Shown in pieces: positions 1-9,126 of a stretch of 64,000 nt of DNA; within the stretch, counting starts at the first letter, position 1, and every line of letters starts with the position of its first letter. Under the pieces are notes generated by a model. It saw only the letters and a program-made list of their open reading frames with translations, did not search any database and had not been told where the DNA came from. The translations under genes and the position numbers were made by a program. The stretch comes from CAWBJP01 sp963789165 (GTDB lineage: Bacteria > Actinomycetota > Acidimicrobiia > IMCC26256 > BP-133). Location of the stretch: positions 121,977 to 185,976 of the forward strand of contig CAWBJP010000014.1 of NCBI GenBank assembly GCA_963789165.1. The letters are read 5' to 3'.

Positions 1-70
1 AGGTCGCCTCCGGGCCCCCGGAGCCACCGGATCGCGCCACGAGGCCCGGGCCGACGAGCCGGCGGCCTCG

Positions 71-1010
71 GTGCGCGTCGAGGTCTCCGACCTGGAGAAG
101 ACCTACGGCACCCGCCGGGCCCTCAAAGGTGTCGGCTTCCGCCTCGACAACGGCCTCGTCGGGCTCCTGGGGCCCAACGGGGCGGGCAAGAGCACGCTCA
201 TGCGCTGCGTGGCCGGTATCCAGAGCTGGGACCGGGGCCGGATCACCATCGACAGGATCGACGGCGAGCGTCACCCCCGGGCGCTGCGGCGCACCATCGG
301 CTACATGCCCGAGCGGGTGTCGTTCCCGGCCGAGATGCGGACCGCCTCCTACCTGGCCTACGTGGCCGCGGCCAAGGGGATCGGCCGCCGCCAGCGGCCC
401 GAGGCGGTGGAGCTGGCCCTCACCCGGGCCGGCCTCGACGGCGTCCGTTCCCGCATCATCGGCAACCTGTCCAAGGGCTACCGGCAGCGGGTCGGGCTGG
501 CCCAGGCCCTCCTGGGTGATCCGGCGGTGGTCATCCTCGACGAGCCGACGGCGGGTCTCGACCCCCTCAACCTCCTCGACATCCGGGCCGTGCTCTCCGA
601 CTACGCCGCCAACCACGTGGTGATCCTCTCGACCCACACCCTGCCCGAGGCCCGTCTGCTGTGCGACCGTCTGATCGTCCTCGCCGCGGGGTCGATCGTC
701 TACGACGGCGCCACGGCGGAGATGTCCTTCTCGGGGTCCGAGGCCCGCCGGGTCCGGGTCCGGGCCCAGGGCGGCGACGAGGAGCAGCTCTCCGCCCTGG
801 TGGCCGAGGCCGGCGGGCGCATCGTGCGGGCCGCCGCCCGCCCCGGGGCGTGCGACGCGGTGGTCGAGCTCAAGGGTGAGGGGGCGGTGGCCGCCCTGAC
901 CCGGCACCTCGTGCTGGCGGGCTGGGCGGTGGAGGCTGTCGAGCCGCTCTCCGACGCCCTCGAGGACGCCTTCCGCCAGGCCGTCCTGGGACAAGGACCC
1001 CGAGCGATGA
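71..1010 (+). CDS. ABC transporter ATP-binding protein (GldA/NosF type)
   Basis: This is the ATPase of an ABC-2 type exporter. The GTG at 71 opens a protein whose Walker A (GPNGAGKST) lies near residue 36, the signature region (LSKGYRQR) near 135, Walker B (VVILDEP) near 157, and the switch His (STHTLPEA) near 190. The roughly 100 residues after the nucleotide-binding domain match the accessory tail of GldA/NosF-like ATPases. The frame as read runs past its natural stop. A one-base shift near 988 would give the ending DKDPER-stop, whose TGA overlaps the ATG at 1007 of the permease. The partner is the downstream permease-GldG fusion, and the substrate cannot be told. The family call is firm; the exact C-terminus is inferred. 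Confidence 0.85.
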
Positions 1011-3054
1011 TCCGGGGCTCTCCTGGCCGTCCTGCGCAGGGAGTTGCGCTCCCTCATCAACCTGCCCCACACCTACGCCATCGGGGCCGCCTTCCTCGCC
1101 CTCTCCGGGATCTTCTTCCTCACGTTCCTGATCCAGTCCAACCTCCCCGACCTCGAGCAGTACTACTCGAACATCGCCACCACGCTGCTGGTGTTCACGC
1201 CCATCGTCGCCATGCGCTCCTTCGCCGAGGAGCGCCGGGCCGGGGCCCTGGACATCACGCTGTCCTGGGCCATCCCCCGAACCGCCCTGGTGGTGGGCAA
1301 GTACCTCGTCAACACGCTCTACATCTGGGTCCTGCTCTCGGTGGCCTGGCTCTACCTGCGGCTCCTCCTCGACCTGGGCGAAGTGGAGGTGGGCAAGGCG
1401 GTGGCCGGCTACGCCGGGATCCTCCTCCTGGCCGCCGCCCTCGGGGCCCTGGCTCTGGCCGTGTCGGCCCGGGCGTCGTCGCCCACGGGGGCGGCCTTCC
1501 TGGGCTTCGGTCTCCTGCTCGGCCTGTGGACGCTCCAGTTCGCTCCCCGCTGGCTGGGCGGGGGGCTCGGCCGGGCCATCGGCTCGGTTTCCCCCGCCTC
1601 CCACCTGGAGGCCAGTACCCGGGGGGTGATCGACGGCGGCGACGTCGCCTACTTCCTCACCTGCGTGGTGGTGGGCCTCGGCCTGTCCGCCCACGCCCTG
1701 GAGCGGCAGCGGCCGGGCGTGGCCCGGCGCCTGCGCGGGCGGCGGGGGGCGCTGCTCGGTGCCGTGGGCGCGGCCGGCGTGGTCCTGCTGGTGGCGGGGA
1801 CGTCCATCGAGGCCCAAGCCGACCTGACCCCGACCCGGCGCTTCACCATCACCCGCCAGACCAAGGCGATCGCGGCCCGGGTCAAGACGCCGGTCACCAT
1901 CACCGGCTTCGTCGACCCCGACGGCCCCCTGGCCGTCCAGATGCGGGCGCTGATCCGCCAGTACCGGGCCGCCCACATCCCCGTCACCCTGGAGCTGGTC
2001 GACCCCGACGCCCAGCCGGGGCGGACCCGGGCCCACGGCGTATCCCGCTACGGCCAGATGCTGGTGGAGATCGGCAAGCGGTCCGAGCTCGTCCCCGACG
2101 TCGAGGAGGTCTCCCTCACCAGCGCCATCCTCCGCCTGACCCGGGAGCGGCCGGCCATGGCCTGTTTCACGGTCGGCCACGGCGAGCCGGACATCAACGA
2201 CACCCGTCCGGACGGCTACGAGGGGTTCGCCGCCTACCTCCGCCAGCTGGGCTACGCCACCGAGCAGCTGGCGCTGGGCGCCCCGGGCGGGGCCGGCCCG
2301 CCTCGAGCGCTGCACGGTGGTGATCGCCGGGCCCCGGATCCCATTCCTGCCCGCCGAGCTCACCCTGCTCGGGGACCATCTGCGGAACCGGGGCCGGCTG
2401 CTGATCATGGCCGACCCCGACGAGGCCACCCGGGCGCAACTGAGCGAGCTGATGCGCCCCTACGGGTTGGCCTTCGGCGCCGGGGAGGTCCGCGACCGCA
2501 GCTCACTGGCCGACGACCCGGCGTCGGTGGTGGCGTTCTACTATCCGTCGGAGAACCCGGCCATCCGGGACCTCAAACGGGACGGCATCCCGGTGCTGTT
2601 CGTCGACCCCCACCCGATCGAGAAGGCGACCGGAGGCGAGCCCACCGAGTCGGTGACGCCGCTGGTGGCCAGCAGCTCGCAGAGCTCGATCCCGGGGAAC
2701 CCGGCCGAGGGTCCGTTCATCCTGGCCGCCGCCTTCGACGCCAGCGAGGTGTCCACCAACCAGCCCGACGGGGCCGAGCTCGTCACCTCCCGCCTCGCCG
2801 TGGTGGGCAGCGCCGGGATCGCCTCCAACCGGCTGATCGACAACTTCGGCAACCGGGACTTCGTCACCGGGCTGGTCCAGTGGGTGGGCCGGGAGAACGA
2901 CGTGATCTCGGCGGGACGGACCTACGGGGGCGTGCACAAGGTCGTCCTCACCAAGGCCCGGCGGGACACCCTCGTGCGCTCCGGCGTCGTCTTCCCGTCG
3001 CTCGCCTTCCTGGCGCCCATGCCGGTGGCGCTCCTGCGCCTGCGGCGAGGCTGA
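1007..3054 (+). CDS. ABC-2 permease fused to GldG-like auxiliary domain (two likely frameshifts)
   Basis: The N-terminal third is an integral membrane permease with about six hydrophobic segments (for example IGAAFLALSGIFFLTFLI). A GldG-like ABC_transp_aux domain follows in the same frame. It begins after a further membrane segment near 1745-1800 with the typical TPTRRFTITRQT stretch and ends in another hydrophobic segment (FPSLAFLAPMPVALL). Gliding-type clusters normally encode permease and GldG separately, so the fusion is notable. The start at 1007 requires one surplus G to be ignored near 1015. A second shift near 2290 moves the frame from the LGYATEQL region into the VVVIAGPRIPFL region. 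I read both as sequence errors. The gene sits between its ATPase and a DUF4340 lipoprotein, which supports one export complex. Confidence 0.75.
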
Positions 3055-3057
3055 GCC

Positions 3058-3739
3058 ATGGGACGGGCGTGGGGGCGTGGGCGGGTGCTGGCCATGGGCC
3101 TGGCCCTGGCCGCGGCCATCGCCGGCGTCACCGGCTGTTCCTCCGGAAGCGGCGATCGCTCCGAGGACGGCGCCGCCCCCGCCGCCGACGCCTCGACCGG
3201 GCCCGCTACACCAGGGGTCTTCTCCGTCGTCGACCTCACTCCGGCCCAGGTCCATCGCCTCAGCGTGGAGTCGAAAGACCGCCAGGTCGCGCTGGTGCGG
3301 ACGGCGGCCGCCACCTGGCTGGCCGAGCCGGGGACACCGGAGGTCGTCAGCGGGCTCCTAGCCGAGCGGGAGACCGAGGTCCTGCCCCTCCAGGCCTACC
3401 GGCGGCTCCAGACCGACTCCGACCGGCCCGACTTCGGTCTGGTCGATCCCGAGTTCGTCGTCCGCGTCCAGGACGCCGCCGGCGTGGAGCAGGCCGTCTC
3501 GGTGGGGGCCGGCACCTTCTCGGGAGCCGGGCTACTACGCCCGGCGCCAGGGCGATCCCCACGTCTACCTCCTCGTCCGCCGCAGCGTGGACGACCTACG
3601 CTCGCTGGTGGCAGGCGAGCGGGTGAACTCGCCCCGCACCCAGCTGGAGACCGAGATCCTCAACGAGAGCCCCGACGCCGATCCGGAGGAGGTCACCAAC
3701 CCGTGGCTCGCCCAGGTCCTCGAAGAGGAGTCACGTTGA
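3058..3739 (+). CDS. DUF4340-like lipoprotein (likely one frameshift)
   Basis: The protein begins with a lipoprotein signal peptide (hydrophobic AMGLALAAAIAGVTGC, with Cys as the lipid anchor). A domain then has the DUF4340 pattern: a 'ltpaqVhrlsVe' strand, a predicted TWLAEPGTPEV motif and a later YYARRQGDPHVYLL strand. DUF4340 proteins commonly follow GldG-like proteins. The frame breaks near 3530, just after GTFSGAG. With the shift it continues to the TGA at 3737-3739, ending VLEEESR. The ATG at 3058 follows the GldG stop by three bases. Domain membership is recognised by pattern, and the biochemical role is unknown. Confidence 0.65.
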
Positions 3740-4674
3740 GCAGCCGGATCGGCGCCCTGGTCCTGGCCGTGCTGCTAGCTGTCGGGGCGGCGGGTTGCGG
3801 CGAGGACGGTCCGCCAAAGGTGGCGGCCACGGTGGCGGGGACGGAGCTCTCCTCGGAACGGGTGGAGCGCTTGACCACCCAGTGGGTCAAGAGCCAGAAC
3901 AGCCAGGCTCTCGAAGCGGGGGCGGGCGGACAGGCGGACCGCAAGCAGGCCGCCAAGCTGGTGCTCGGATTCGCCATCCGGAGTCTCTTCCTCGAACAGC
4001 TGGCCGCCCAGATGGAAATCCAGGACAAGCCCAGCGCGCTCGATGCCCTGGCCCCGGCGGAGGTGCCGGCCGCCGAGTACGAGTCGGCCGGTTGGTCGCA
4101 GGCCGACCTCGAGCAGGCCCTGCGGGACGCGCGCCTCTCCAAGGCCATCGGCGAGAAGGTCTTCCCCAAGGTGGCGTTGTCCGAGGTGGAGCTGCGCCAG
4201 AAGTACGACCGGAGCGCCGACTTCTTCCAGCAGACCTGGCGATCCCAGATCCGCGTGGCCCACTTCGACACCGAGGAGAAGGCCCGGACCCTCCGGGCGC
4301 GGGCGGTGACGGGCGAGGCCTTCGCTGCCGCCGCCCAGGAACTGGGGGCCAGTCAGGTCGGGAGCCTGGGTCTGGTGAGCCCGGCCACCCCACTTCCCGC
4401 CCCGGTGCTGGAAGCCATCTCCGGTCTCCAGACCGGCCAGATGAGCGACCCGATCTCCGGCGGTGGCGGCTTCCTGGTGATGGTGGCCGACAGCCGGGAG
4501 GACGGGGCGGCCATCACCTTCGAGGAGGCAAAGCCCGAGCTGACCAAGGTGCTCGAGGACGAGCAGCGCCAGCGCCTGTTCTACGACTGGTTCGGCAAGC
4601 AGCTGGGCGGAGCCAAAGTGGAGATCGCCGACTACTACGGCCAGTGGGACCCGGCCAGCGGACTGGTGACCTGA
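3736..4674 (+). CDS. PpiC/SurA-type peptidyl-prolyl isomerase lipoprotein
   Basis: The TTG start at 3736 overlaps the preceding TGA (TTGA). A signal peptide ends in the lipobox AVGAAGC. The long helical SurA-like N-domain contains paired charged helices (around SQADLEQALRDARLSKAIGEKVFP). A compact rotamase-like domain follows (from SQIRVAHFDTEEKA to GGGGFLVMVADSR), and a C-terminal helix carries FEEAKPELTKVLEDEQRQ. The 312-residue length suits extracytoplasmic PrsA/SurA chaperones. Its place at the end of the transporter cluster suggests folding of exported substrates, which is inference. A second, better-conserved paralogue lies at 19255-20340. Confidence 0.7.
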   Translation: MSSRIGALVLAVLLAVGAAGCGEDGPPKVAATVAGTELSSERVERLTTQWVKSQNSQALEAGAGGQADRKQAAKLVLGFAIRSLFLEQLAAQMEIQDKPSALDALAPAEVPAAEYESAGWSQADLEQALRDARLSKAIGEKVFPKVALSEVELRQKYDRSADFFQQTWRSQIRVAHFDTEEKARTLRARAVTGEAFAAAAQELGASQVGSLGLVSPATPLPAPVLEAISGLQTGQMSDPISGGGGFLVMVADSREDGAAITFEEAKPELTKVLEDEQRQRLFYDWFGKQLGGAKVEIADYYGQWDPASGLVT

Positions 4675-4675
4675 C

Positions 4676-5260
4676 ATGGGCAGTCACGTGACGACCCCGG
4701 CGAAGATCCTGGCCGGAGCCGGTCTGGCCCTCGTGCTGGCCACTTCCGTTCTGGCTCTCGGCCTGCCGGCACCCGCCTCGGCCCACTCCAACGGCCGGGT
4801 GCAGCTGTGGGTCGACCGCCTGGTCCTCCACTCCGTCGGGGGCGACAACTGGACCGTGTCGGTCACCATGGTCGACGCCGACTCGGGCACGCCCCAGCCC
4901 GGATTCGACGTGGCCGTGGACGGCCACGACGACACGGGGCACGCCCTCGGGCCGGTGCTCCTGGCCGACGGCCGCGACGGCGGGTACACCGCTCCGCTGA
5001 AGGCTGCTCCTGGGCGGTGGTCAGTGGATGTCCGCGCCGACACCCTGCCGGGCGGGGTCCCCGGGGTGCCACTGCGCAAGTCCTACCCGGTGGTTCTCGA
5101 ACCGGGGAAGGATGTATCCATCGACTCCTCGGCCCCGGGCGGGTCCGGCTCGGGAGGAGGGAGCGCCCCGGTGCTGATGATGGCGGTGGCGGCCGCGGCC
5201 GCGGGCGTACTGCTCCTGGCCCGCCGGCGCCGGCCCCGGGTGGCCCCGGTCGGCCGGTGA
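4676..5260 (+). CDS. Secreted C-terminally anchored Ig-like protein (CopC/YtkA-like)
   Basis: The 194-residue protein has a cleavable signal (LVLATSVLALGLPAPASAHS) with mature N-terminal His. A beta-rich domain of about 120 residues follows (VQLWVDRLVLHS, WTVSVTMVDADSG, GRWSVDVRAD). After a Gly/Ser-rich linker there is a C-terminal membrane helix and an Arg-rich tail. A mature chain opening with A-H-S is typical of CopC/YtkA copper-site proteins, but I see no full metal-binding set. It is followed 14 bases later by a CopD-like membrane protein, which strengthens the idea of a pair. The exact function is unknown. Confidence 0.5.
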   Translation: MGSHVTTPAKILAGAGLALVLATSVLALGLPAPASAHSNGRVQLWVDRLVLHSVGGDNWTVSVTMVDADSGTPQPGFDVAVDGHDDTGHALGPVLLADGRDGGYTAPLKAAPGRWSVDVRADTLPGGVPGVPLRKSYPVVLEPGKDVSIDSSAPGGSGSGGGSAPVLMMAVAAAAAGVLLLARRRRPRVAPVGR

Positions 5261-5274
5261 GGGAGAGGAACGCC

Positions 5275-6447
5275 ATGAACGTGACCGTTGTGCGCCTGGC
5301 CCTTGCCGTGGTCGCCGTCCTGGCTCTGGCCGCCCCGGCCGCCGCCCAGACGCAGCCGCAGCTCAACATCCGGATCGAGCGGGCCGAGCGCGAGGGTCAG
5401 ACACCGCTCTGGCTCCCGGTCCGGGTGACCGTGACCGAGGGCCAGGCCGGGACGCCGTTCGATGTCGATCATCTCGTCTTCGTCGTCGCCCGCAACGCCC
5501 GGGGCGACGAAGCCGGTCCCTTCGAGCTGGGCACGCTCGAACTGGAGAGTCCCAGCGGCCGGGGCGTCCACGAAGGCTTCGTGATCGTCCCCTACGGAGG
5601 GACCTGGACCATCACCGCCACCGTCAACGACGCCCACGTCGATCCCGGCGCCCCCGCCGTCCTCCTCGGCCGGGGCCGTGCCGACCTGGTGGTCGACGCC
5701 CCCGTGCCCCCCGCCGGGACTGCGGCGGCGGCGAACTCCGCCTCCGGCGACGCGCCGGCCAGCGAGCCCCTCGAGGTCAGCGTCTTGTGGATCCACACCA
5801 TGGTGGCGATCCTGTGGGGCATCGCCGTGGCTGTGCTCGCCCTGCTGGCCCTCCCCGCCGGGCGGCGTTTCCTCTCCGAGTACGGCACCACCCTGTTGGA
5901 CGGGCGCCTGGACAAGATCGCCCGGACCACCTGGTGGCTCACCGGGCTGGTGGTGGCCACCGGCGTGTACAACCTCGTGAACTCGGTCGCCTACCGGGTG
6001 CCGCTCTCACCCGATCAGGCCACCCGGCTGTTCCGCCTCCCCTACGCCCAGCCCTACTACCTGTCCCTGACGGTCAAGCTGCTGGCGTACGCGGTGATGA
6101 TCGGTGCCACCGTTCCCCTCATCCGGGAGGCCCGCCGGCGGGCGGCCACGGCCGGGGCCGCCACCGGCCCCACCGTCGCTCTCGCCAACGGCCCGTCGCC
6201 CTGGGCGAACCCCGAGCGCCCGCCGGACGCCAACGCGGGCCGGGGCGGGCGGGTGGCGCTGCGGCGCAAGACCGTCGAGGTGGACGTCGATGACCCCTGG
6301 GCCAAGGCCCCTGTCGACCACGGGGCCGCCCGGCCGGGCCGCACGCCGGTGGCGATCATGGTCGCCGGCGGTGCCGTGATCATCACCGCCGTGACCCTGC
6401 TCAAGTACTTCCATCTCCTCGGCGAGGTCTCCCGCCTGGCCGGCTGA
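5275..6447 (+). CDS. Membrane protein with N-terminal beta domain and CopD-like membrane helices
   Basis: The ATG at 5275 sits behind a good ribosome site (GGGAGAGG). A signal peptide ends AAPAAAQT. An extracytoplasmic beta domain of about 150 residues follows, then four hydrophobic segments: VSVLWIHTMVAILWGIAV, WWLTGLVVATGVYNLV, LSLTVKLLAYAVMIGA, and a last one near the C-terminus (VAIMVAGGAVIITAVTLL). The H-x-x-x-x-x-x-W arrangement in the first helix recalls CopD/DUF2269 proteins. A disordered Pro/Ala-rich cytoplasmic segment separates helices three and four. With the preceding CopC-like protein, a copper or redox role is possible but unproven. Confidence 0.5.
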   Translation: MNVTVVRLALAVVAVLALAAPAAAQTQPQLNIRIERAEREGQTPLWLPVRVTVTEGQAGTPFDVDHLVFVVARNARGDEAGPFELGTLELESPSGRGVHEGFVIVPYGGTWTITATVNDAHVDPGAPAVLLGRGRADLVVDAPVPPAGTAAAANSASGDAPASEPLEVSVLWIHTMVAILWGIAVAVLALLALPAGRRFLSEYGTTLLDGRLDKIARTTWWLTGLVVATGVYNLVNSVAYRVPLSPDQATRLFRLPYAQPYYLSLTVKLLAYAVMIGATVPLIREARRRAATAGAATGPTVALANGPSPWANPERPPDANAGRGGRVALRRKTVEVDVDDPWAKAPVDHGAARPGRTPVAIMVAGGAVIITAVTLLKYFHLLGEVSRLAG

Positions 6448-6491
6448 CCTCCGCCCCGGCATTTCCGTGAAGGTCGCCGAGGTGGTCGCGA

Positions 6492-6514
6492 TTGACCCCC
6501 TGGCAGGGGGTCAA
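6492..6514. promoter_or_regulatory. 23-bp near-perfect palindrome upstream of the surface-protein gene
   Basis: The arms TTGACCCCCT and AGGGGGTCAA pair perfectly around a 3-base centre. The palindrome lies in the 216-bp gap between the CopD-like gene and the GTG at 6664. It has no T-run, so it looks more like an operator than an intrinsic terminator. Nothing else is evident in this gap. Confidence 0.4.
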
Positions 6515-6663
6515 CTGCGTCCACCTCCGGAGAGAAGTCCCTGTTCGGGCTCTGATTTCGACGTGGGGCTCGGACGGCGGCTCCACATCAGCGCAGTTCC
6601 GGCCGATGAGTTACCGAACGGGCGTGTTTTCCCCCGCAATCCGCCCAGAGGCCGAGGAGCACG

Positions 6664-7446
6664 GTGGACAGTCAGGACGACCCGGTCACGACCGAGGACG
6701 ACCGAGGCGAGCGCGGGCCACGTCGGCGGCGGTCTCGTCACCTCTTGCTCTGTGGCTTGGTCATCACCGCGGTGGCCGTCGGAGTCACCGCGCTGCACAC
6801 TCGGCCCGGCGAACCTCTGCGGGTGGTGGCGGCCAACCGTGGTGGCGACCCGACGTCCGACAGGACTCCGGGTACCACGCCTGCCGTCCCGGCGGAGGAG
6901 ACCACGAGCACGAGTGCGGCCGTCCAGGCGCCGACGTCCGCGACCACGCGACCGACGACGAGCAGCACGACCTCTGCGCCCCCGACCACCACGACGACGA
7001 CCAGTGCGACGGTCACGTCCCAGGCGCCGGGTTACTCCCAAGGACCGGCGTTGCCCACCATGAAGGAAGTGGGCAACTACGCCTCTCCCGACCACTACGG
7101 CGACGCCCACTATCTCCCGCTCTTCATGGCCGCCCAGGACGACGACGGCTGGATCAGGGAGTTCGTGGTCGACTGGGGCGACGACACCTCACCGACGACC
7201 TACGCCTACAACCCGTTCCCGTGCAAGGCGATGCCCCCTTCGGGGTGGCCCGCAGGCAACTACGTGTCGCTTCCCTCGGACACCACCAACCCCCTCGTCG
7301 GTATCGACGGGCAACCCGTGCCGTCCACCGAGCACTTCTACGTCGCGGCCGGTGCTTACACGGTGACCGTGACGGTGCGCTCTACCGCCTGCGACGGGTC
7401 CCAGCCGCAAGAAGGCACGGGCACGATGACTTGGTCGTTTGGTTGA
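6664..7446 (+). CDS. Membrane-anchored surface protein with Thr-rich stalk and PKD-like domain
   Basis: A short Arg-rich cytoplasmic N-terminus precedes one membrane helix (LLLCGLVITAVAVGVTAL, about residues 27-45). A Ser/Thr/Pro stalk follows (residues 60-120, including a run of Thr). The outer domain of about 140 residues carries EFVVDWGDDTSPTTYAY and a closing strand HFYVAAGAYTVTVTVRS. The W-G-D pattern followed by Y-T-V-T-V is the hallmark of PKD-like beta sandwiches. It probably acts outside the cell as an adhesion or structural domain. The GTG at 6664 is preceded by AGGAGCAC. Confidence 0.6.
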   Translation: MDSQDDPVTTEDDRGERGPRRRRSRHLLLCGLVITAVAVGVTALHTRPGEPLRVVAANRGGDPTSDRTPGTTPAVPAEETTSTSAAVQAPTSATTRPTTSSTTSAPPTTTTTTSATVTSQAPGYSQGPALPTMKEVGNYASPDHYGDAHYLPLFMAAQDDDGWIREFVVDWGDDTSPTTYAYNPFPCKAMPPSGWPAGNYVSLPSDTTNPLVGIDGQPVPSTEHFYVAAGAYTVTVTVRSTACDGSQPQEGTGTMTWSFG

Positions 7447-7486
7447 GAGCCGCCGGCTCGACCCGCGCCGGAGGGGCTGACCCCGG

Positions 7487-9058
7487 CTAGACCAGGCGGT
7501 CGCGGCCGACCCAGTAGGGCGCCCGCAGGGCCTTCTTGTCGATCTTGCCGATGGTCGTCTTGGGCAGGTCCTCCACGAACTCGACCGACTTCGGCTTCTT
7601 GTAGCCGGCCAGCTGGGAGCCGGCGAAGGCGATGACCTCGGCCTCGGACAAGCGGGCGCCGGCGGCGGGGACCACGATGGCCTTGACCGCCTCGCCCCAG
7701 CGCTCATCGGGGACGCCAATGACCGCCGCCTGGCTGATGCCGGCGTGGCGCAGGAGCACCTCCTCGATCTCCCGGGGGTAGACGTTGAGCCCTCCGGAGA
7801 TGAGCATGTCCTTGGTCCGGTCGAGGATGAAGACGTAGCCCTGATCGTCGATCTTGCCGATGTCGCCCGTGTGGAGCCAGCCGTCCCGCAGGGTTTCGGC
7901 CGTTTCGTCGGGCCGGTTCCAGTAGCCCTTCATGACCGCCGGGCACCGGATGCAGATCTCGCCGATCTCGCCGGGTGGGAGGAGCTGGCCCTTGTCGTCC
8001 AGGATGACCACCTCGGTGCCCGAGCGGGCGTAGCCGCACGATCCCAAGCGCTCGCTGCCGGGGCCCTCGAGGATGTGCTCGGCGGGCCGCAGGTAGGTGC
8101 CGGTCATGGGCGATTCCGACTGGGCGAAGAGCTGCATGAACACGGGGCCGATCCGGCGGATGGCCTCTTTGAGGTCCTCCACGTACATGGGGGCGCCGCC
8201 GTAGACGATGGTCTTCAGGCTGGAGAGGTCGGCGTCGGCCAGCGCGGGGTGGTCGAGGACCATCTTGATCTGGGTGGGCACCAGCCAGGTGTGGGTGACG
8301 CGGTGCTCGGCCACGTCGGCCAGGAACTGGGCCGTGTCGAAGCCGGAGGGCTGGAGGATGACCTGGGTGGCCGCCTTCATGACGAACGCCAGGGCCATCA
8401 TGCCGGCCCCGTGGGTCAGGGGGGCGGCGACCAGTCCGACGTCTTCCGGTTCCAGACGCTGGAGGTCGGCCAGCCAGCACACGGCCACGAAGGTGAGGTT
8501 GCCGTGCGTGAGCATGGCGCCCTTGGGCCGCCCCGTCGTGCCCGACGTGTAGGCCAGCCAGGCCACGTCGTCCTCCGCCGTCTCGGGCGCCTCGGGCTGG
8601 CTCCCGTAGTGGCGCTCCAGGAGCCCTTCGAGGGTGACGCTGCCGTCCATTCCGGCCGTCCCCTCGCCGGCCAGGACGATCGACTCGAGACCGAGCTTCT
8701 CCTGGATGGGCAGCAGGGTCGGGGCGAACTCCTCCCCGGCCAGGAGCACTCGGGCTCCGGAGTCACCGACGTGGTAGAGAATCTCGTCGGGGGTGTAGCG
8801 GGCGTTGAGGGGCACGACCGTGGCCCCCGCCTTCCACACCCCGAAGAGCGCCTCGAGCAGCTCCGGGGTGTTGGCCATCATCAGGGCGACACGGTCCTGC
8901 GGACGGACGCCCACCTCATCGGTCAGGGCGGCGGCCAGCGCGTCGGCCCGACGGTTCAGCTCCCGGTAGGTCCGCCGCTGGCGGCCGTGGTCCCAGATGA
9001 TGGCGGTGCGCTCGGGATGCTGGCGCGCCGAGACAGCGAGGATCTCCCCCAGGTTCAT
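7487..9058 (-). CDS. AMP-dependent acyl-CoA synthetase
   Basis: The 523-residue enzyme of the ANL superfamily activates a carboxylic acid with ATP and transfers it to CoA. The phosphate loop YTSGTTGRPKG is at residues 170-180. Other conserved parts are the YGGAPMY region, GWLHTGDIG, the hinge DRTKDMLISGG, and the catalytic lysine in TTIGKIDKKALR near the C-terminus. The ATG at 9058 gives the family's normal N-terminus (MNLGEILAVSARQHPERTAI). It lies downstream of a saccharopine-dehydrogenase-like gene on the same strand, with a hairpin between them. The substrate cannot be told; a fatty or aromatic acid is likely. Confidence 0.88.
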   Translation of the reverse strand: MNLGEILAVSARQHPERTAIIWDHGRQRRTYRELNRRADALAAALTDEVGVRPQDRVALMMANTPELLEALFGVWKAGATVVPLNARYTPDEILYHVGDSGARVLLAGEEFAPTLLPIQEKLGLESIVLAGEGTAGMDGSVTLEGLLERHYGSQPEAPETAEDDVAWLAYTSGTTGRPKGAMLTHGNLTFVAVCWLADLQRLEPEDVGLVAAPLTHGAGMMALAFVMKAATQVILQPSGFDTAQFLADVAEHRVTHTWLVPTQIKMVLDHPALADADLSSLKTIVYGGAPMYVEDLKEAIRRIGPVFMQLFAQSESPMTGTYLRPAEHILEGPGSERLGSCGYARSGTEVVILDDKGQLLPPGEIGEICIRCPAVMKGYWNRPDETAETLRDGWLHTGDIGKIDDQGYVFILDRTKDMLISGGLNVYPREIEEVLLRHAGISQAAVIGVPDERWGEAVKAIVVPAAGARLSEAEVIAFAGSQLAGYKKPKSVEFVEDLPKTTIGKIDKKALRAPYWVGRDRLV

Positions 9059-9078
9059 GCTCAGCCTCCGTCGGAGAA

Positions 9079-9108
9079 AGCGCCGGGCGTCTTCCGACGC
9101 CCGGCGCT
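9079..9108 (-). terminator. Strong hairpin between the two minus-strand genes
   Basis: The 13-bp arms AGCGCCGGGCGTC and GACGCCCGGCGCT enclose a TTCC loop. The hairpin lies 18 bases beyond the stop of the gene at 9127-10251 and before the start of the acyl-CoA synthetase. There is no T-run, so it may be a terminator, an attenuator or an RNA-stability element. Confidence 0.5.
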
Positions 9109-9126
9109 GGTAGGCATCTGGCTCAG

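Noticed and set aside
870..2429. Minus-strand frame of 519 codons
   Set aside because: Antisense of the permease-GldG gene, which has clear membrane helices and family motifs; the minus frame is Gly/Asp/Glu-rich without motifs.
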